Below, piece after piece: positions 33,595 through 44,196 of a DNA stretch of 64,000 nt. Location: positions 1-64,000 of the forward strand of contig NW_026251434.1 of the NCBI RefSeq assembly GCF_025118155.1, written 5' to 3'. Numbering within the stretch: the stretch's first letter is position 1; every line of letters starts with the position of its first letter. A program made the translations under genes and the position numbers. The notes under the pieces were generated by a model. The model was not told the origin of the DNA. It worked only from the letters and a program-made list of their open reading frames with translations, and searched no databases. The stretch is from Cokeromyces recurvatus. Its lineage: Eukaryota; Mucoromycota; Mucoromycetes; Mucorales; Mucoraceae.

Positions 33595-35890
33595 CGATAA
33601 AGAAAGAAGCATATATTATTTATTCTTTAATTTATTTAATTTTCGTAATGACATGTAATATTATTATTTTATTTTTTTTATATACGTTTATTTGTATATT
33701 TTTTTGTATATACGAATATCTAAAAAAAATACATACAGTGCAACAGATAAATAGTGTTTTAGTATTTAATAACTCTTTTGTAACACCTATAAATAATAAA
33801 GATTAGATTTACTGCCCTTCTTTATGTCTTTTTATTATAACTATTGTATATCGAAAACTTTTTTTTTTTCAAGTGTGGTTTTAATTGAGTACTTTTTTGA
33901 TAGATAACTTCATTTAAAAAAAAACAATGCCTAAGGATTTGCTGACCTTTAGATTGCCTGAAAGGTTTTTTTAAAATTGGATCTGATACTGTAATACCTG
34001 TAAAGGTGATTACAACTGGTGAAGAATATTTTTTTTTTTTTGTGCAAATGTACCTTGTTAGTAACAAAGTATATTGTGATACGCTATTGATACTAAAATT
34101 TGATTACATATTACGTTCTCAAATTATAAAAAGCAGCATTGATTGCAGGAGCACGTAGAAAATAAATAAGTATTTTTTTTTTCGACTGATATATTTCATT
34201 ATTATTAATATAAGCATTTCCTAATGGTTTAAAATGTTCGACAACTTCTATCCTGAAGCCCCTTCACATTTCTGATAACAAAATTCTATTTTCAAATTTT
34301 CACTATTCATACAAGGTATCGCAAAACAGATGATGTCTTATAAAAAGATAAATGAAGCATTCCTTTAAAATAGATAAATAGAAGAAATATTATACTTTTT
34401 TTTGGAAGAATTAAGAAACTTTTCAAAATAGAGATTATTACGGCGATCGATGGAATCAAGCAAATGGGAAGATCTTTAAGTCTTAGTGAACTTGCATTCT
34501 TTAGTACTAAAAGATATAATGATACATTACATGATTTATACAAAAGCCCTTAAAATTCTAGAATATTAATCTGGTTATTCAAATAAATATGTATATTGGA
34601 GAATAAAGCTGATCAAAGTATGCATATTTTATTGATATTAATAAATAGTATTCAAGCTATATTATATCAAATGAATACATATTACCAACTCAAAAAAAAA
34701 AAAAAAAAAAAAAAGCATTTAACCTGCTGATAAGAAGGAAACCAAACCACTGTATAATATCTTAGGCCCTTGAAAGAATCTTTATGACTATGTAATTAAG
34801 AACATTAAATACTAACAATAGTATTTTTTTATTTGATACTTGATAATTATTAATTACTACCGGTCTTTTTAACCCATATTATCATTATCAAACGAAAAGA
34901 GATGCTTTCTTTGAGAGATATATAAGAAATAAAAACCTATTTGCTAAAACATTTCGATAACTTGCATCAAAATCTTTAGGAATATATTTATTTCAAAGAA
35001 ATTCAGCGGAAAAAAAAAGTGAAATTTAGCTGTATCGAATATGAAAGATCCAGTATTTTCAATCATATGAAGGAATTAATTAAAGACATGATTAGGACGC
35101 CAGAAGTAATAACATATATATGTATATATTCGTTTATTTATCAACATCTTTTCTTTCATTTGCTCATGAACTGAATATGGTAGAATCCTTAATAAAAATT
35201 TTTGTAAAATATCAAAAAAATTAAACTACTGAATAATCACTGTCAATTCCTCGAACTCTCCATATTATTTTCAACAAAAATAGATGGCCCTATAAATTTA
35301 TCATCATTAATTGATGATACTATTTTATTCTTTTCAATTTTATTCTAAGAAGCAACCCCTCTTCATCAACGCTACTTTACTATAGCCTATTCATCATAAA
35401 GTTATACATCTCTTAGTCGACGCTTTCTTACATATCTATCATATTTACCTAAAGACACTTTCTTTTTCATTATCTTTTTTTTTTGCATTTGTTCCAATAA
35501 AATTTTCGATCTCTTTTATTTTAATATAAGTAGAATAAGCTTATTGGTCAACAAAAAGTAAACTATGCCCATAACGTTATTATTTAGCCATAACCATAGT
35601 TATTTTCTGGGTTTATTTTATTTTTATTTGTTTTAATTTTTTATTTTTTTTTTTAGGGGGGGGCGACGGTGGGGAGGAATCGACTCCAAATAGAAATCGA
35701 TAGATGAATAAGTTAACCAAGAGTCGATTTTTGATTGGAATAACTTTCCTTTTTATTTCTCAGTAAACTCGATATAAATGGTTTAAACAACTAGTAATAA
35801 TAAAAAATGAAAATTCGAAAATATTAGAAGAAAAATTTTTTTTTGTTTAACATAAAAAAAAAGGGTAAAGTATAACCTATCAATGTTGTA
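33595..35890. other. 2.3-kb gene-poor region with one coding-like relic
   Basis: AT-rich DNA up to the Tc1/mariner element. At 34311-34552 on the plus strand a frame with two stops reads IAKQMMSYKKINEAFL, later KIEIITAIDGIKQMGRSL and LSELAFFSTKRYNDTLH, which looks like a decayed coding sequence of unknown origin. Minus-strand frames at 33822-34067 and 34307-34543 are probably shadows. A G8-rich spot near 35656 and a T tract are the only other features. Confidence 0.4.
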
Positions 35891-37519
35891 CACTATTTCC
35901 GGAAATTATTCGTTCATAAAAAAATAAAAATTTCGTTCACAAAAAAATTAAAAAATAGTTCACAAAAAGATTTTAAAATTCATTCGTTTTTAATGAACGA
36001 AATAAGCGAAATATTAAACTGGCTTTCGATTCAAGCAATCATTAAACTTATCAACAGAGTAGCGGCAGAAACCTTGAAGGTCACTGAGCAAAATATTGTT
36101 GCATGAATCTCGGATTCTTGATGTCATTGTCTCTTCCTCCAATAACCTTTCTCGCTTAAGTTTACTTTTGACTACTGACCAAAATTGTTCAATAGGGTTC
36201 AATTCAGGTGAGTAAGAAGGAAGATATATGCAACGATATCCACGACCTTCAATATACTTCTGTATATCTTCGTGTTTATGAATGGGGGCGTTATCCATTA
36301 CCAGATAATAGTCCTTAAATTTTGGATGTAAATCCATGACATCCAAACAGCTAGCAATGAAGTTAAAATAATGACCAGTAACTGTGCCCCCTTTCGTTGC
36401 TTGTTTAGGAACAGGTTTACTTCCCTCTGCTTTTCTTTTTTTATTTGGAGCCTGAATTTTTGGTCGTCTTACTCTAATATTAATTACGCCATGTGCACAT
36501 ATGGCTCCTAGTATAGTTGTTGTTTTTGCCCTAGTTTTAGGTACAACAACTACAGCCCTTTTTCCTTTTCTAGACCAAGCTACTGATCTCTTCATGTTAA
36601 TATGAAACGCAGCTTCATCTATGAAAACGCAATTGCTGAAATAATCCATATCAGTTTCAAGTATCTTTTTCACCCAGTGGCACCGCTCCTCAATTTTTTC
36701 AGGACTATTTCTTTCTATTGAGTGGAAATGAGCTCGTTTAAGGGTGATATTGCATTTCTTGGTTACAAAGTTATGAACTGCTGATTTTTTTATTTCAATA
36801 CCGGGGAATTGACTAGTGAGACCTTCTATCATTTCTTCCAATGTAGAAGATGACTTTTCGTCAATGAAATTGATCAGAAACTGTTTATGTTTCTCTGTAA
36901 GAATAGGAGGTCTACCAGCTTTTCTACCACTTCCAGTTTGTCTCAGACTCATTTCTTCATCCCCAGCAAGCTCTGCTTTCTTTTTCCAAGTTTGTGCCGT
37001 ACTTTGAGGCACTTTTATTTCCTCAGCAGCGGCACGTACACTCATCCCTTTCTCATAAATAAGGTAAAAAAAGTAGTTTTTGACTTCAGGCTTATAAGTT
37101 CGATATGTTCTTTTATTTTCATTGTTATCTTTTTTTTCTTCGTCCTTCGTAACCACTTGTTCAATCTTGGCAGGTTTTTCAGGTGGCTTCAAGTCCAAGT
37201 ACGTGTCGTAATTAGTAACATCCTCAAGAGGATATTCTAATTCATCAACTTCCATCTCAAGAACTGCAACTGGTTCGCCTTCTTCATTGCGAAGGTTTCC
37301 TTTACCATCTTCATGTATAAATTGGTCCATTGTTAAAAAAAAATTATTTTCAAAAAATGAACGAGATTATTTCCTGCGAGTAATCAACTTTAAAATCTTT
37401 TTGTGAACTATTTTTTAATTTTTTTGTGAACGATTTTTTATTTTTTTTTAATGCATTTTTTTTTCTTTTGTGAACGAAATTTTTATTTTTTTATGAACGA
37501 ATAATTTCCGGAAATAGTG
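35891..37519 (-). mobile_element. Intact Tc1/mariner-like DNA transposon
   Basis: A 1629-bp element with terminal inverted repeats that begin CACTATTTCCGGAAATTATT and are flanked by TA on both sides (35889-35890 and 37520-37521), the target duplication expected of this superfamily. The TIRs extend over roughly 90 bases on the left and 130 on the right, the right one having about 40 extra bases, and contain subterminal GTTCACAAAAA repeats that could be transposase binding sites. The single gene inside is an uninterrupted 438-codon transposase. Intact ends, intact frame and intact TSD make it a recent, possibly active insertion. Confidence 0.95.
36014..37330 (-). CDS. Tc1/mariner-like DD34E transposase
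   Basis: 438 residues without introns. An acidic N-terminus (1-60) precedes a helix-turn-helix region (about 78-120: EVKNYFFYLIYEKGMSVRAA, then QSTAQTWKKKAEL), followed by a second DNA-binding part with a GRKAGRPP hook (135-142). The DDE_3 catalytic core shows Asp238 in VFIDEAAFHIN, Asp346 in LVMDNAPIHK and Glu381 in SYSPELNPIEQFWS, with 34 residues between the last two. A Lys-rich insertion (KAEGSKPVPKQATK, about 300-313) lies between the first and second Asp. All catalytic residues are present. It would cut and paste its own element at TA sites. The start is the first ATG, 189 bases inside the right terminal repeat end. Confidence 0.95.
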   Translation of the reverse strand: MDQFIHEDGKGNLRNEEGEPVAVLEMEVDELEYPLEDVTNYDTYLDLKPPEKPAKIEQVVTKDEEKKDNNENKRTYRTYKPEVKNYFFYLIYEKGMSVRAAAEEIKVPQSTAQTWKKKAELAGDEEMSLRQTGSGRKAGRPPILTEKHKQFLINFIDEKSSSTLEEMIEGLTSQFPGIEIKKSAVHNFVTKKCNITLKRAHFHSIERNSPEKIEERCHWVKKILETDMDYFSNCVFIDEAAFHINMKRSVAWSRKGKRAVVVVPKTRAKTTTILGAICAHGVINIRVRRPKIQAPNKKRKAEGSKPVPKQATKGGTVTGHYFNFIASCLDVMDLHPKFKDYYLVMDNAPIHKHEDIQKYIEGRGYRCIYLPSYSPELNPIEQFWSVVKSKLKRERLLEEETMTSRIRDSCNNILLSDLQGFCRYSVDKFNDCLNRKPV

Positions 37520-37592
37520 TACTTTTTAACAATCGGAGGTAAGATAATGTTTTAATTAAAAGAAGGGGTGGAGAAATAATAGAAGATTTATG

Positions 37593-37628
<36 letters not shown>
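37593..37628. repeat. Poly(A) tract, 36 nt
   Basis: It lies between the Tc1/mariner element and the isomerase gene, about 130 bases upstream of the isomerase ATG. Confidence 0.95.
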
Positions 37629-37630
<2 letters not shown>

Positions 37631-37755
37631 GCTATAAATTGGTTACAGTTACCAATAATTTATTTATTCATTTATTTCTCTTTTCCTATATCTTTTTTCT
37701 TTTCTTTTTGTTTTTCTTTTTTGTTTTGTTTAAAAATACATAATAATTTTTGAAA

Positions 37756-38922
37756 ATGATTTCTATTACAGAAGATATCATTAGCTATGCATCAAATGTA
37801 TTAACTATAGAAGCAGCTAACCTGAAAAGCGCAGCAGAAAGATTGAAATCAACCACAGAATCAAAAGAAGGATATCAGCAAGCAATCTATTTAATGTTCA
37901 AATCATTAGATATAGGTGGAAAAATCATTGTCACAGGAGTCGGTAAATCTGGAAAAATTGCAGAAAAAATAGTAGCAACCATGTTATCAGTAGGAATATG
38001 TGCAACATTTCTTCATCCTATTGAAGCATTACATGGTGATCTCGGTATAGTTCAACGCAATGATATTATTTTGGCTATATCATTTTCAGGGAACACTGAA
38101 GAATTACTGATGCTTTTACCTAGTTTAAAGCATCGGCGTATCCCCATTATCGGCTTAGGCGGAAATCCTAAGAGTAAATTAGCAAAAGAGTGTGCTGCCT
38201 GGATTGATGGATATGTGCAATGTGAAGCTGGAGATTCTATTCCTGCTCCTACTTGTTCAACTACTCTAGCTTTGGCTCTAGGTGATGCGTTAGCATTAAC
38301 ATTAGCTAAATTGAGAGATTTTAATAAAGGTGATTTTGCCTTAAATCATCCAGGAGGCTCACTCGGTAGAAGATTGCTATTGAAAGTTAAAGACATCCTC
38401 ATTAGCTCATCTAAAGTAGCATGTGTGAGTAGAGATACACCGCTTGATGTTATTATTATGGAAATGACAAAACATCCAAGAGGATCTGGTGTTATTGTGA
38501 TAGAAAAGTTTGATAATGATAGTGACGCTACAACACAAAGAAGAGATTATCAACAATCACACTTTAGAGACCATGAACTATTTCCTTCTCCACCACTTTC
38601 AGAAGCTTCATCTATGATAGAAGATGACGATGAAGTATATTCAAGGGTAGCTGATTCTAATCACAGTCTAGTAGTAGTGGGTGTTATCACACATGATGAC
38701 ATTCATCGTGTTCTAAAGTCTTCTTCTATGCGAGAAGATGTGTTTAAAATTCGTGCTATTGATATTATGACTTCGAATCCAATTGTTTTTGATGAAAACA
38801 GATTAACTTCAGAAGCAGTCTCGTTAATGAAGGAGAAAAATATTCCCTTATTACCGATTGTACGATATGAAAAATATTTTATTGGCGTTGTTACATTAAA
38901 AGACCTTCAAGAATTATTTTAA
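37756..38922 (+). CDS. KpsF/GutQ-like sugar-phosphate isomerase (SIS + CBS domains)
   Basis: An intronless gene of 388 residues; the frame opens two codons earlier but the ATG is at 37756. A SIS domain (about 40-190) has IIVTGVGKSGKIAEKIVATM and ISFSGNTEELL, with HPIEALHGDLG and PAPTCSTTLALALGDALA typical of arabinose-5-phosphate isomerases, then LNHPGGSLGRRLL and two CBS modules (about 210-388; AIDIMTSNPIVFDE in the second). Bacterial homologues interconvert ribulose-5-P and arabinose-5-P for Kdo synthesis; fungi do not make Kdo, so the substrate here is open. The first CBS module carries an insertion of about 50 acidic and polar residues (around 255-305, EASSMIEDDDE) not seen in bacterial enzymes. 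Bacterial resemblance and lack of introns may point to an old transfer, but the AT-rich composition is host-like. Confidence 0.85.
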   Translation: MISITEDIISYASNVLTIEAANLKSAAERLKSTTESKEGYQQAIYLMFKSLDIGGKIIVTGVGKSGKIAEKIVATMLSVGICATFLHPIEALHGDLGIVQRNDIILAISFSGNTEELLMLLPSLKHRRIPIIGLGGNPKSKLAKECAAWIDGYVQCEAGDSIPAPTCSTTLALALGDALALTLAKLRDFNKGDFALNHPGGSLGRRLLLKVKDILISSSKVACVSRDTPLDVIIMEMTKHPRGSGVIVIEKFDNDSDATTQRRDYQQSHFRDHELFPSPPLSEASSMIEDDDEVYSRVADSNHSLVVVGVITHDDIHRVLKSSSMREDVFKIRAIDIMTSNPIVFDENRLTSEAVSLMKEKNIPLLPIVRYEKYFIGVVTLKDLQELF

Positions 38923-39984
38923 TTATTTTTGTTACTATTATTATTATTATTATTATTATTATATACATATATATATAATATATATATATATATTGGTGCT
39001 TGCATTATGTATTATTATTCTGACTGCTTATAAGCAGCTATTCCATATGCTATTACAATTATTTATAATTACAAACTAATACCTTAAACTGAATAAAAAT
39101 TATATTTATTTACAGTGTGCAAAAACTCCTTTTGCAAGTAACATTACAACAAGATAGTATTGATGTCTGTATACAATGAAAAAAAAGAATATAAATTACA
39201 TTATAACTGTCACTAAATAAGCAAATATTACATTTTATGATATAACTTTAAAGTATATCTTGAAATATAATGAGACACGTCAATAATGAAGAATGTATAT
39301 ACATGTATATGTATATTACTTCAAATTTTATAGTGCAGTTTTTTTTTTATTGCTTTCATTTATTGCAATACAAGTTATTAAAAATGATCCACTGATAAAG
39401 TGATACGAATTAGTTATTTTGCAAAATAAAATTATACCTGCATAATAAAATTGCATGATATGAGATAATTAAAGCAACAGGTTGTTCATTTTTTTTTTAT
39501 CATTTGCTAGACAAAGTTTTATTGAATAATATGAGCTGAATTAAGTCTTCCAGTTGTTAGTTGAAAAATTATTACTACGGGTATATGGCATATGTCAAGT
39601 TAGTTATGGAGGATTAAATGGCAAGTATATAAGCACAATTGTTTTTGATAAATATAATAGTATCAAGAAAATAATGACACATTTTAAAAAGGATTAATTC
39701 ATGCCACCTAAATGTAAAATATGTTTTTAGGTTAATATTTTTATAGGCAAATGTTTAATAGAGTTATGCAAGACCAAAGTATTATTTGTTACTAAAGAAG
39801 AGCCATACCATAAAAATTAGAAAAAAGAGAAAGAGCAACAAAATATACTTTGTGTTATTTTTGCTGAATAGAAATGATATTTTGTATACTTGACTAAATA
39901 AACAACTCATTTTATTTTATATATAAGCTTGATATGATCTTTATTTAGTATACACTTATGTTAGAAAAGAGAGTTTATCATAGA
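38923..39984. other. AT-rich intergenic region with microsatellites
   Basis: A (TTA)n run at about 38936-38961 runs into an (AT)n run up to 38993, just after the isomerase stop. The rest shows no frame or RNA gene. Confidence 0.5.
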
Positions 39985-40867
39985 GTGTTGGTAAGATAAA
40001 GATAACAAAAGAATAAGACAGAATAAATCTATGAAAACTTTGTATAAAAATTTTATTATCAATAAAAAATTTAAAATAAAACTTAAAAACTTGATTTTTT
40101 TTAAAGATGAGTGTAAGATAGATCCTTATTTATATCTTGTGGAGAACGAGTTTGTGATATTTCTTTTAAAATATCAAATAAAAAATATCAGAAAATAAAA
40201 AATAATATTAAGACAAAAAAGAGTCAACGAGACCGAATAATAGTTCTAAAGTCAATTATTTTATTTATGAATTTAAACTGATGGGGTATTTATAAGAATT
40301 GTTAAAGAGGTCTGAGGATAGGATGTGAATCAGAAAAGTATTAGTTACGACCGAATTAGGTATATTGTTGACAACAAAGTGTTAGTGATTTTAATATTAT
40401 TAGATGGAGCGGATCAAGAGAGAGTTAGGATAGAATTTCTTAAATGAATTTATGATCCGCATGTTTAATCATGAAACATGACATTATAAGTCAGCTCACG
40501 ACAGTCCTACTTGAATGAATTTCATTATATTTTATAGTGTATAGATAGTATATGATTGTATTCATAAATTAGTATTTTAGACAATATTATAATAATAATG
40601 TGTATATATAACTAATAGGTATAATCTATAATTCATATATCTTTATCATTAATAACTCCTTACACTATGTTTTGCTTATTATTATTTCGTAAAGTTAGTA
40701 TTTATTATAATATTATTTTTCTCATCACAAGAATTTCTTATAAACTGAAATCAAATAATATTGTATACATAAAGTGTACAATTACTAACTATAATATCAT
40801 TCAGACCTTCATGACTCTGATTTGTATATTATAAGATATTATGTAATACATCATTATATACACAACA
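39985..40867 (+). mobile_element. LTR-derived fragment, rearranged
   Basis: 40153-40867 starts TGTGATATTTC and ends ATACACAACA; it matches the outer half of the LTR at 21.6-22.5 kb, plus strand here. The piece before it (39985-40152, AAGATAACAAAAG...TTGTGGAGAAC) matches a stretch that lies inside that other LTR, not upstream of it. So either a partial tandem or a deletion product is present. The right part of the LTR (the CATCACA end) is missing. No flanking duplication was found. Confidence 0.65.
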
Positions 40868-41007
40868 GCTTCCCTTGATCAAAATAAAAAAAAAATCAGA
40901 TATTTCAAAATGATTGAAATAAACCGACAATGATGACGTCATACGTCACGTGACTTATTGAAACTTATCCTATATAATTTTTATTTTTGCTTCGGTTACA
41001 CAAGCAA

Positions 41008-41081
41008 GCTCGTTTAGCTCAGTTGGTTAGAGCGTGGTGCTAATAACGCCAAGGTCACAGGTTCGACCCCTGTAATGAGCA
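41008..41081 (+). tRNA. tRNA-Ile (anticodon AAU)
   Basis: A full cloverleaf can be drawn: acceptor arm GCTCGTT paired with AATGAGC (one G-T), D arm GCTC/GAGC, anticodon arm TGGTG/CGCCA with loop CTAATAA (anticodon AAT, read as IAU after deamination), variable loop AGGTC, T arm ACAGG/CCTGT with loop TTCGACC, and discriminator A. There is no intron. T runs at 41087-41090 and 41096-41100 can serve as pol III terminators. The canonical B box GGTTCGACCCC and A box TAGCTCAGTTGG are intact. Confidence 0.95.
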
Positions 41082-41793
41082 ATTAATTTTCTTGCTTTTT
41101 AATAATGTCGTGTGTATAGCTTTTGGTTGGCTTTTCTGCTCTCTATAAAAAATTGCAGTTGTTAAAGTTTTTAATAAATAATGAGTAAAGGAAGCAAAAC
41201 CTATTATATTATAAGGTAAAGTAGTTTTTTGTATATAACCTTAACAATTAATTCTCTGTATACATATTTTTTTTAAAAAAAACAACAACTTTTGGTAACA
41301 TATCATTAAGCTTATAATATAGCCTCTTTAATAATTAATACATAGAATAAATGAAATACCAATTTGCTTTTTCAATTATTAAATTTTATTTGTTTGTTAG
41401 CGTAGATATTTATTAGAAGACAATATTGATGCTAATGGTTATTCTTATGCATTTGACATATACACATATATATTTACGTATATTACACGTTTTTTTTTTA
41501 TATAATTCCTACCGAATTACTATTATCAAAAGAACTAAGTGCAAATAGCTTAGTATATAAAAATAATATATAATAATAATAAAAAAATAATAGCAGTTAG
41601 TATCGGTGTATATAATTGTTACTGTAAAATTAAACTTATTTATATTGAACTATTACACATTTATAATAAATAGAGAGAAGTTTACCATGTATAGATACGT
41701 ATATATTTTATAAATGTAGAGCAAAAAAATAGCAATTGAATAGGTTATAGTATTAATGCTATGATGAATGATATATTAAAAGAAAAGAAAGCT
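41082..41793. other. AT-rich gap between tRNA and VTC2/3-like gene
   Basis: It holds the pol III terminator and the 3' flank of the VTC gene. I see nothing else. Confidence 0.5.
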
Positions 41794-44196
41794 TTAAAAG
41801 TACAATAAGGATGGCGCTTTTACAGTAAACTTAAGATAAGTGTTTAAGGCAACTGCAAAAAGAAGTGCAAAACAAATGACGGTAGGCCCAACCGTTTCAT
41901 CATAAGGACCTGCTGCACGATTTCGAATTAATTCGCGACGACGATAGTAAAGGCCCACACCATATATTAAAGTAGAAATAGAGACAAGTGTGTACATAAC
42001 ACCACTTACTTTACCTACTGCATCTCCTGCATTAAACAAAGCTAATGAAAATGTGGAAAGTAAAGTACCAAAGGACATCCATGAAAAATATGTGCGCTCA
42101 TTCGCAAAGAACACCTTTGGCTCAACTCGAATAGGTCTAAAGACTTTTTGAGGGATCTTTACTCCAGTTGGTAGGATAACAGGAGGAGCATTTATTTGCC
42201 TTTGATGTTGTTCTTGTTGTTGTGAATTAAAATGATTAAAAAATATTGAGTTGATGTTCTCAACTAGACGAGAAGCAAAACTCTTATTTCTAATTTGCTT
42301 TACTGTCATAGCTGGCTGATGACTAGGTGGATAATCATTTTGATATGTACCCATATAAGATACTGCCTTATTGTTGTTTCTTAGTAAAGAAGTCCTTTCA
42401 TTATCGCTATTTGTGCTAGATGATCTTTGCATCTGCTGATGAGAGATATCAGAATGGATAAAACTTGATACACTTGCTGGTACACTTTTATTTTTTGGAT
42501 GCTTTTTTTGACTGCTAGTACTGCTTACAACAACAGAAGGCGTATTTGAGGGCAAAGTAGGTAATTGATCAATATCATTATCCATCTGTGCTAGCCAATA
42601 GGGCAAAAGAGAAACGCGGGTGTCGAACATAACGGCAATACCATGAACAAATTTTGAAAAATCAGATGCTTCCTCTAAAATACCACTTTCTTCTAAATCA
42701 GATATCCATTCAGGCATTTTTTCATTAGATGCTAATTCGAGCTTGATTTCAAATGTAGCAAAAGGGTATCGATTGATATCATTCTCATTTTGAATATTAT
42801 TAAAGGGAAAGTTTATGTCAACATCAGGTCGACACCAATGATTATCCGGACGACGAACCCTATCATCATCTGGAAAGAGTTTAGAATCTTCTCTAATAAA
42901 ACATAAATCAGTATCAAGTGCCATTCTGACAGTCCTATCTCCAGGAATTTGAAAAGCAGTTCTACGATAATAAGTCCTCAAGACTTGATATAAAAGAATT
43001 AGTTCTCTAGTATATATATATGAACACAAATCAAGTTACCTGGTTGCATTTGTTTCTCATGAATTAAATTCTGAACATGTTTAATTAAATGCCTATAGTT
43101 GTTTATTTCTTCATCTGATCGACCGCTGTTTTTCATTTTTTGTATAGACTTTTCAATAAATGCTTGGTCTCCTTGTAAAAAATTTGAAACATGTTTATCC
43201 TTAATCGTAAATCTATTCTTAAGTTCACCTCGACTTTCCTCTGCTAATGTTCGAAGTTCAAAACTGATAGAACGATTTCTTTTGACGCTTCCATACCAGC
43301 GAAGGCGAATAATTTGAGACCCTTCTGCACCTTCAAGACGTGAATTATAAGAATCCAGATCGGTATTATCTAAATAAAGTGAAGAGACTGGAGGATCAAT
43401 GTTATCTTGATCGTTAGATATATTATTATGATCGCGATATACTAAGACAGGTAGATGACGCAAAACATAGGTCTTAAGCTCTAAAATATTCTCAGGTTGA
43501 ACAAAAAAACGCTTTACTATTAAATTTCGACCTTCTTCTTCCAATTGTTGTTGTTCTTGATGATAGGTGGGCTTGAAAGACATAGACAAGCCACCTTCTC
43601 TCACTTTAGAGAATAAAGTTGATAATTTTAACAATAATCCATCATTATCATTACTTTTTTCATTCCAAAAGGGACATTGATTTAAACGAACCATAAACAT
43701 TGGACGGAGGATATAATCAGTATGGCGATCATGTTTTTTAATAATTTTCAGGAAACCTGTATAATTGATACGAGAATAACGAGCAAGTCGATTGATATCA
43801 TCAGCTACCCAGTTGATGTTTTCTTGAATTGAGCTCATTTCTTCTTCAGTTAGTAAATCATTCTTATTTATATTATCATCATATAAATTAATTCTTTTTT
43901 TAATTTCTTCCATTTTATCTTGATGAAAAGCATAGACCTTTAAACATTATGTTGTTAATACGCTATACATACATATACATCGCATGTACATACTGCATAC
44001 ATATGTACATAACTCATATCTCATTTACCTTTTCGAGATTATTATCCAATAATTCTACAAATTCTGTTTCATCTTTTTCAGTAAATGGTCTATCTTTTTC
44101 TGCTTTTCGTAACTTTTTCTTTAAACTATCATAATCAATATAATAAGCTGTCCATTCTGGATACATAGCATCCTTTAAATGTGAGCCAAACTTCAT
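41794..44196 (-). CDS. VTC2/VTC3-like regulatory subunit of the vacuolar transporter chaperone complex
   Basis: Exons on the minus strand: 44196-44029, 43937-43040 and 43004-41794, giving 758 residues. Domains: SPX (1-165; MKFGSHLKDAMYPEWTAYYI, and [12 protein letters not shown] near 120), which senses inositol pyrophosphates; the VTC tunnel domain (about 200-480; SSLYLDNTDLDSYNSRL, RLRWYG); and a C-terminal three-span DUF202-like membrane part (about 660-755; FANERTYFSWMSFGTLL). In the tunnel domain the catalytic ERKT strand of VTC4 reads ELRT, losing the Lys, which suggests a non-catalytic VTC2/3-type subunit. A 160-residue polar linker separates tunnel and membrane domains. The acceptor of exon 3 is the second AG of CTAGAG; using the first would create a stop. 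The complex makes polyphosphate from ATP and feeds it into the vacuole. Confidence 0.88.

Noticed and set aside
38936..38993. Origin of replication from AT richness
   Set aside because: The run is an ordinary (TTA)n/(AT)n microsatellite; eukaryotic origins cannot be called from this.
43001..43007. First AG of CTAGAG as acceptor for exon 3 of the VTC2/3-like gene
   Set aside because: It would give GAG AAC TAA, an immediate stop; the second AG keeps the frame.
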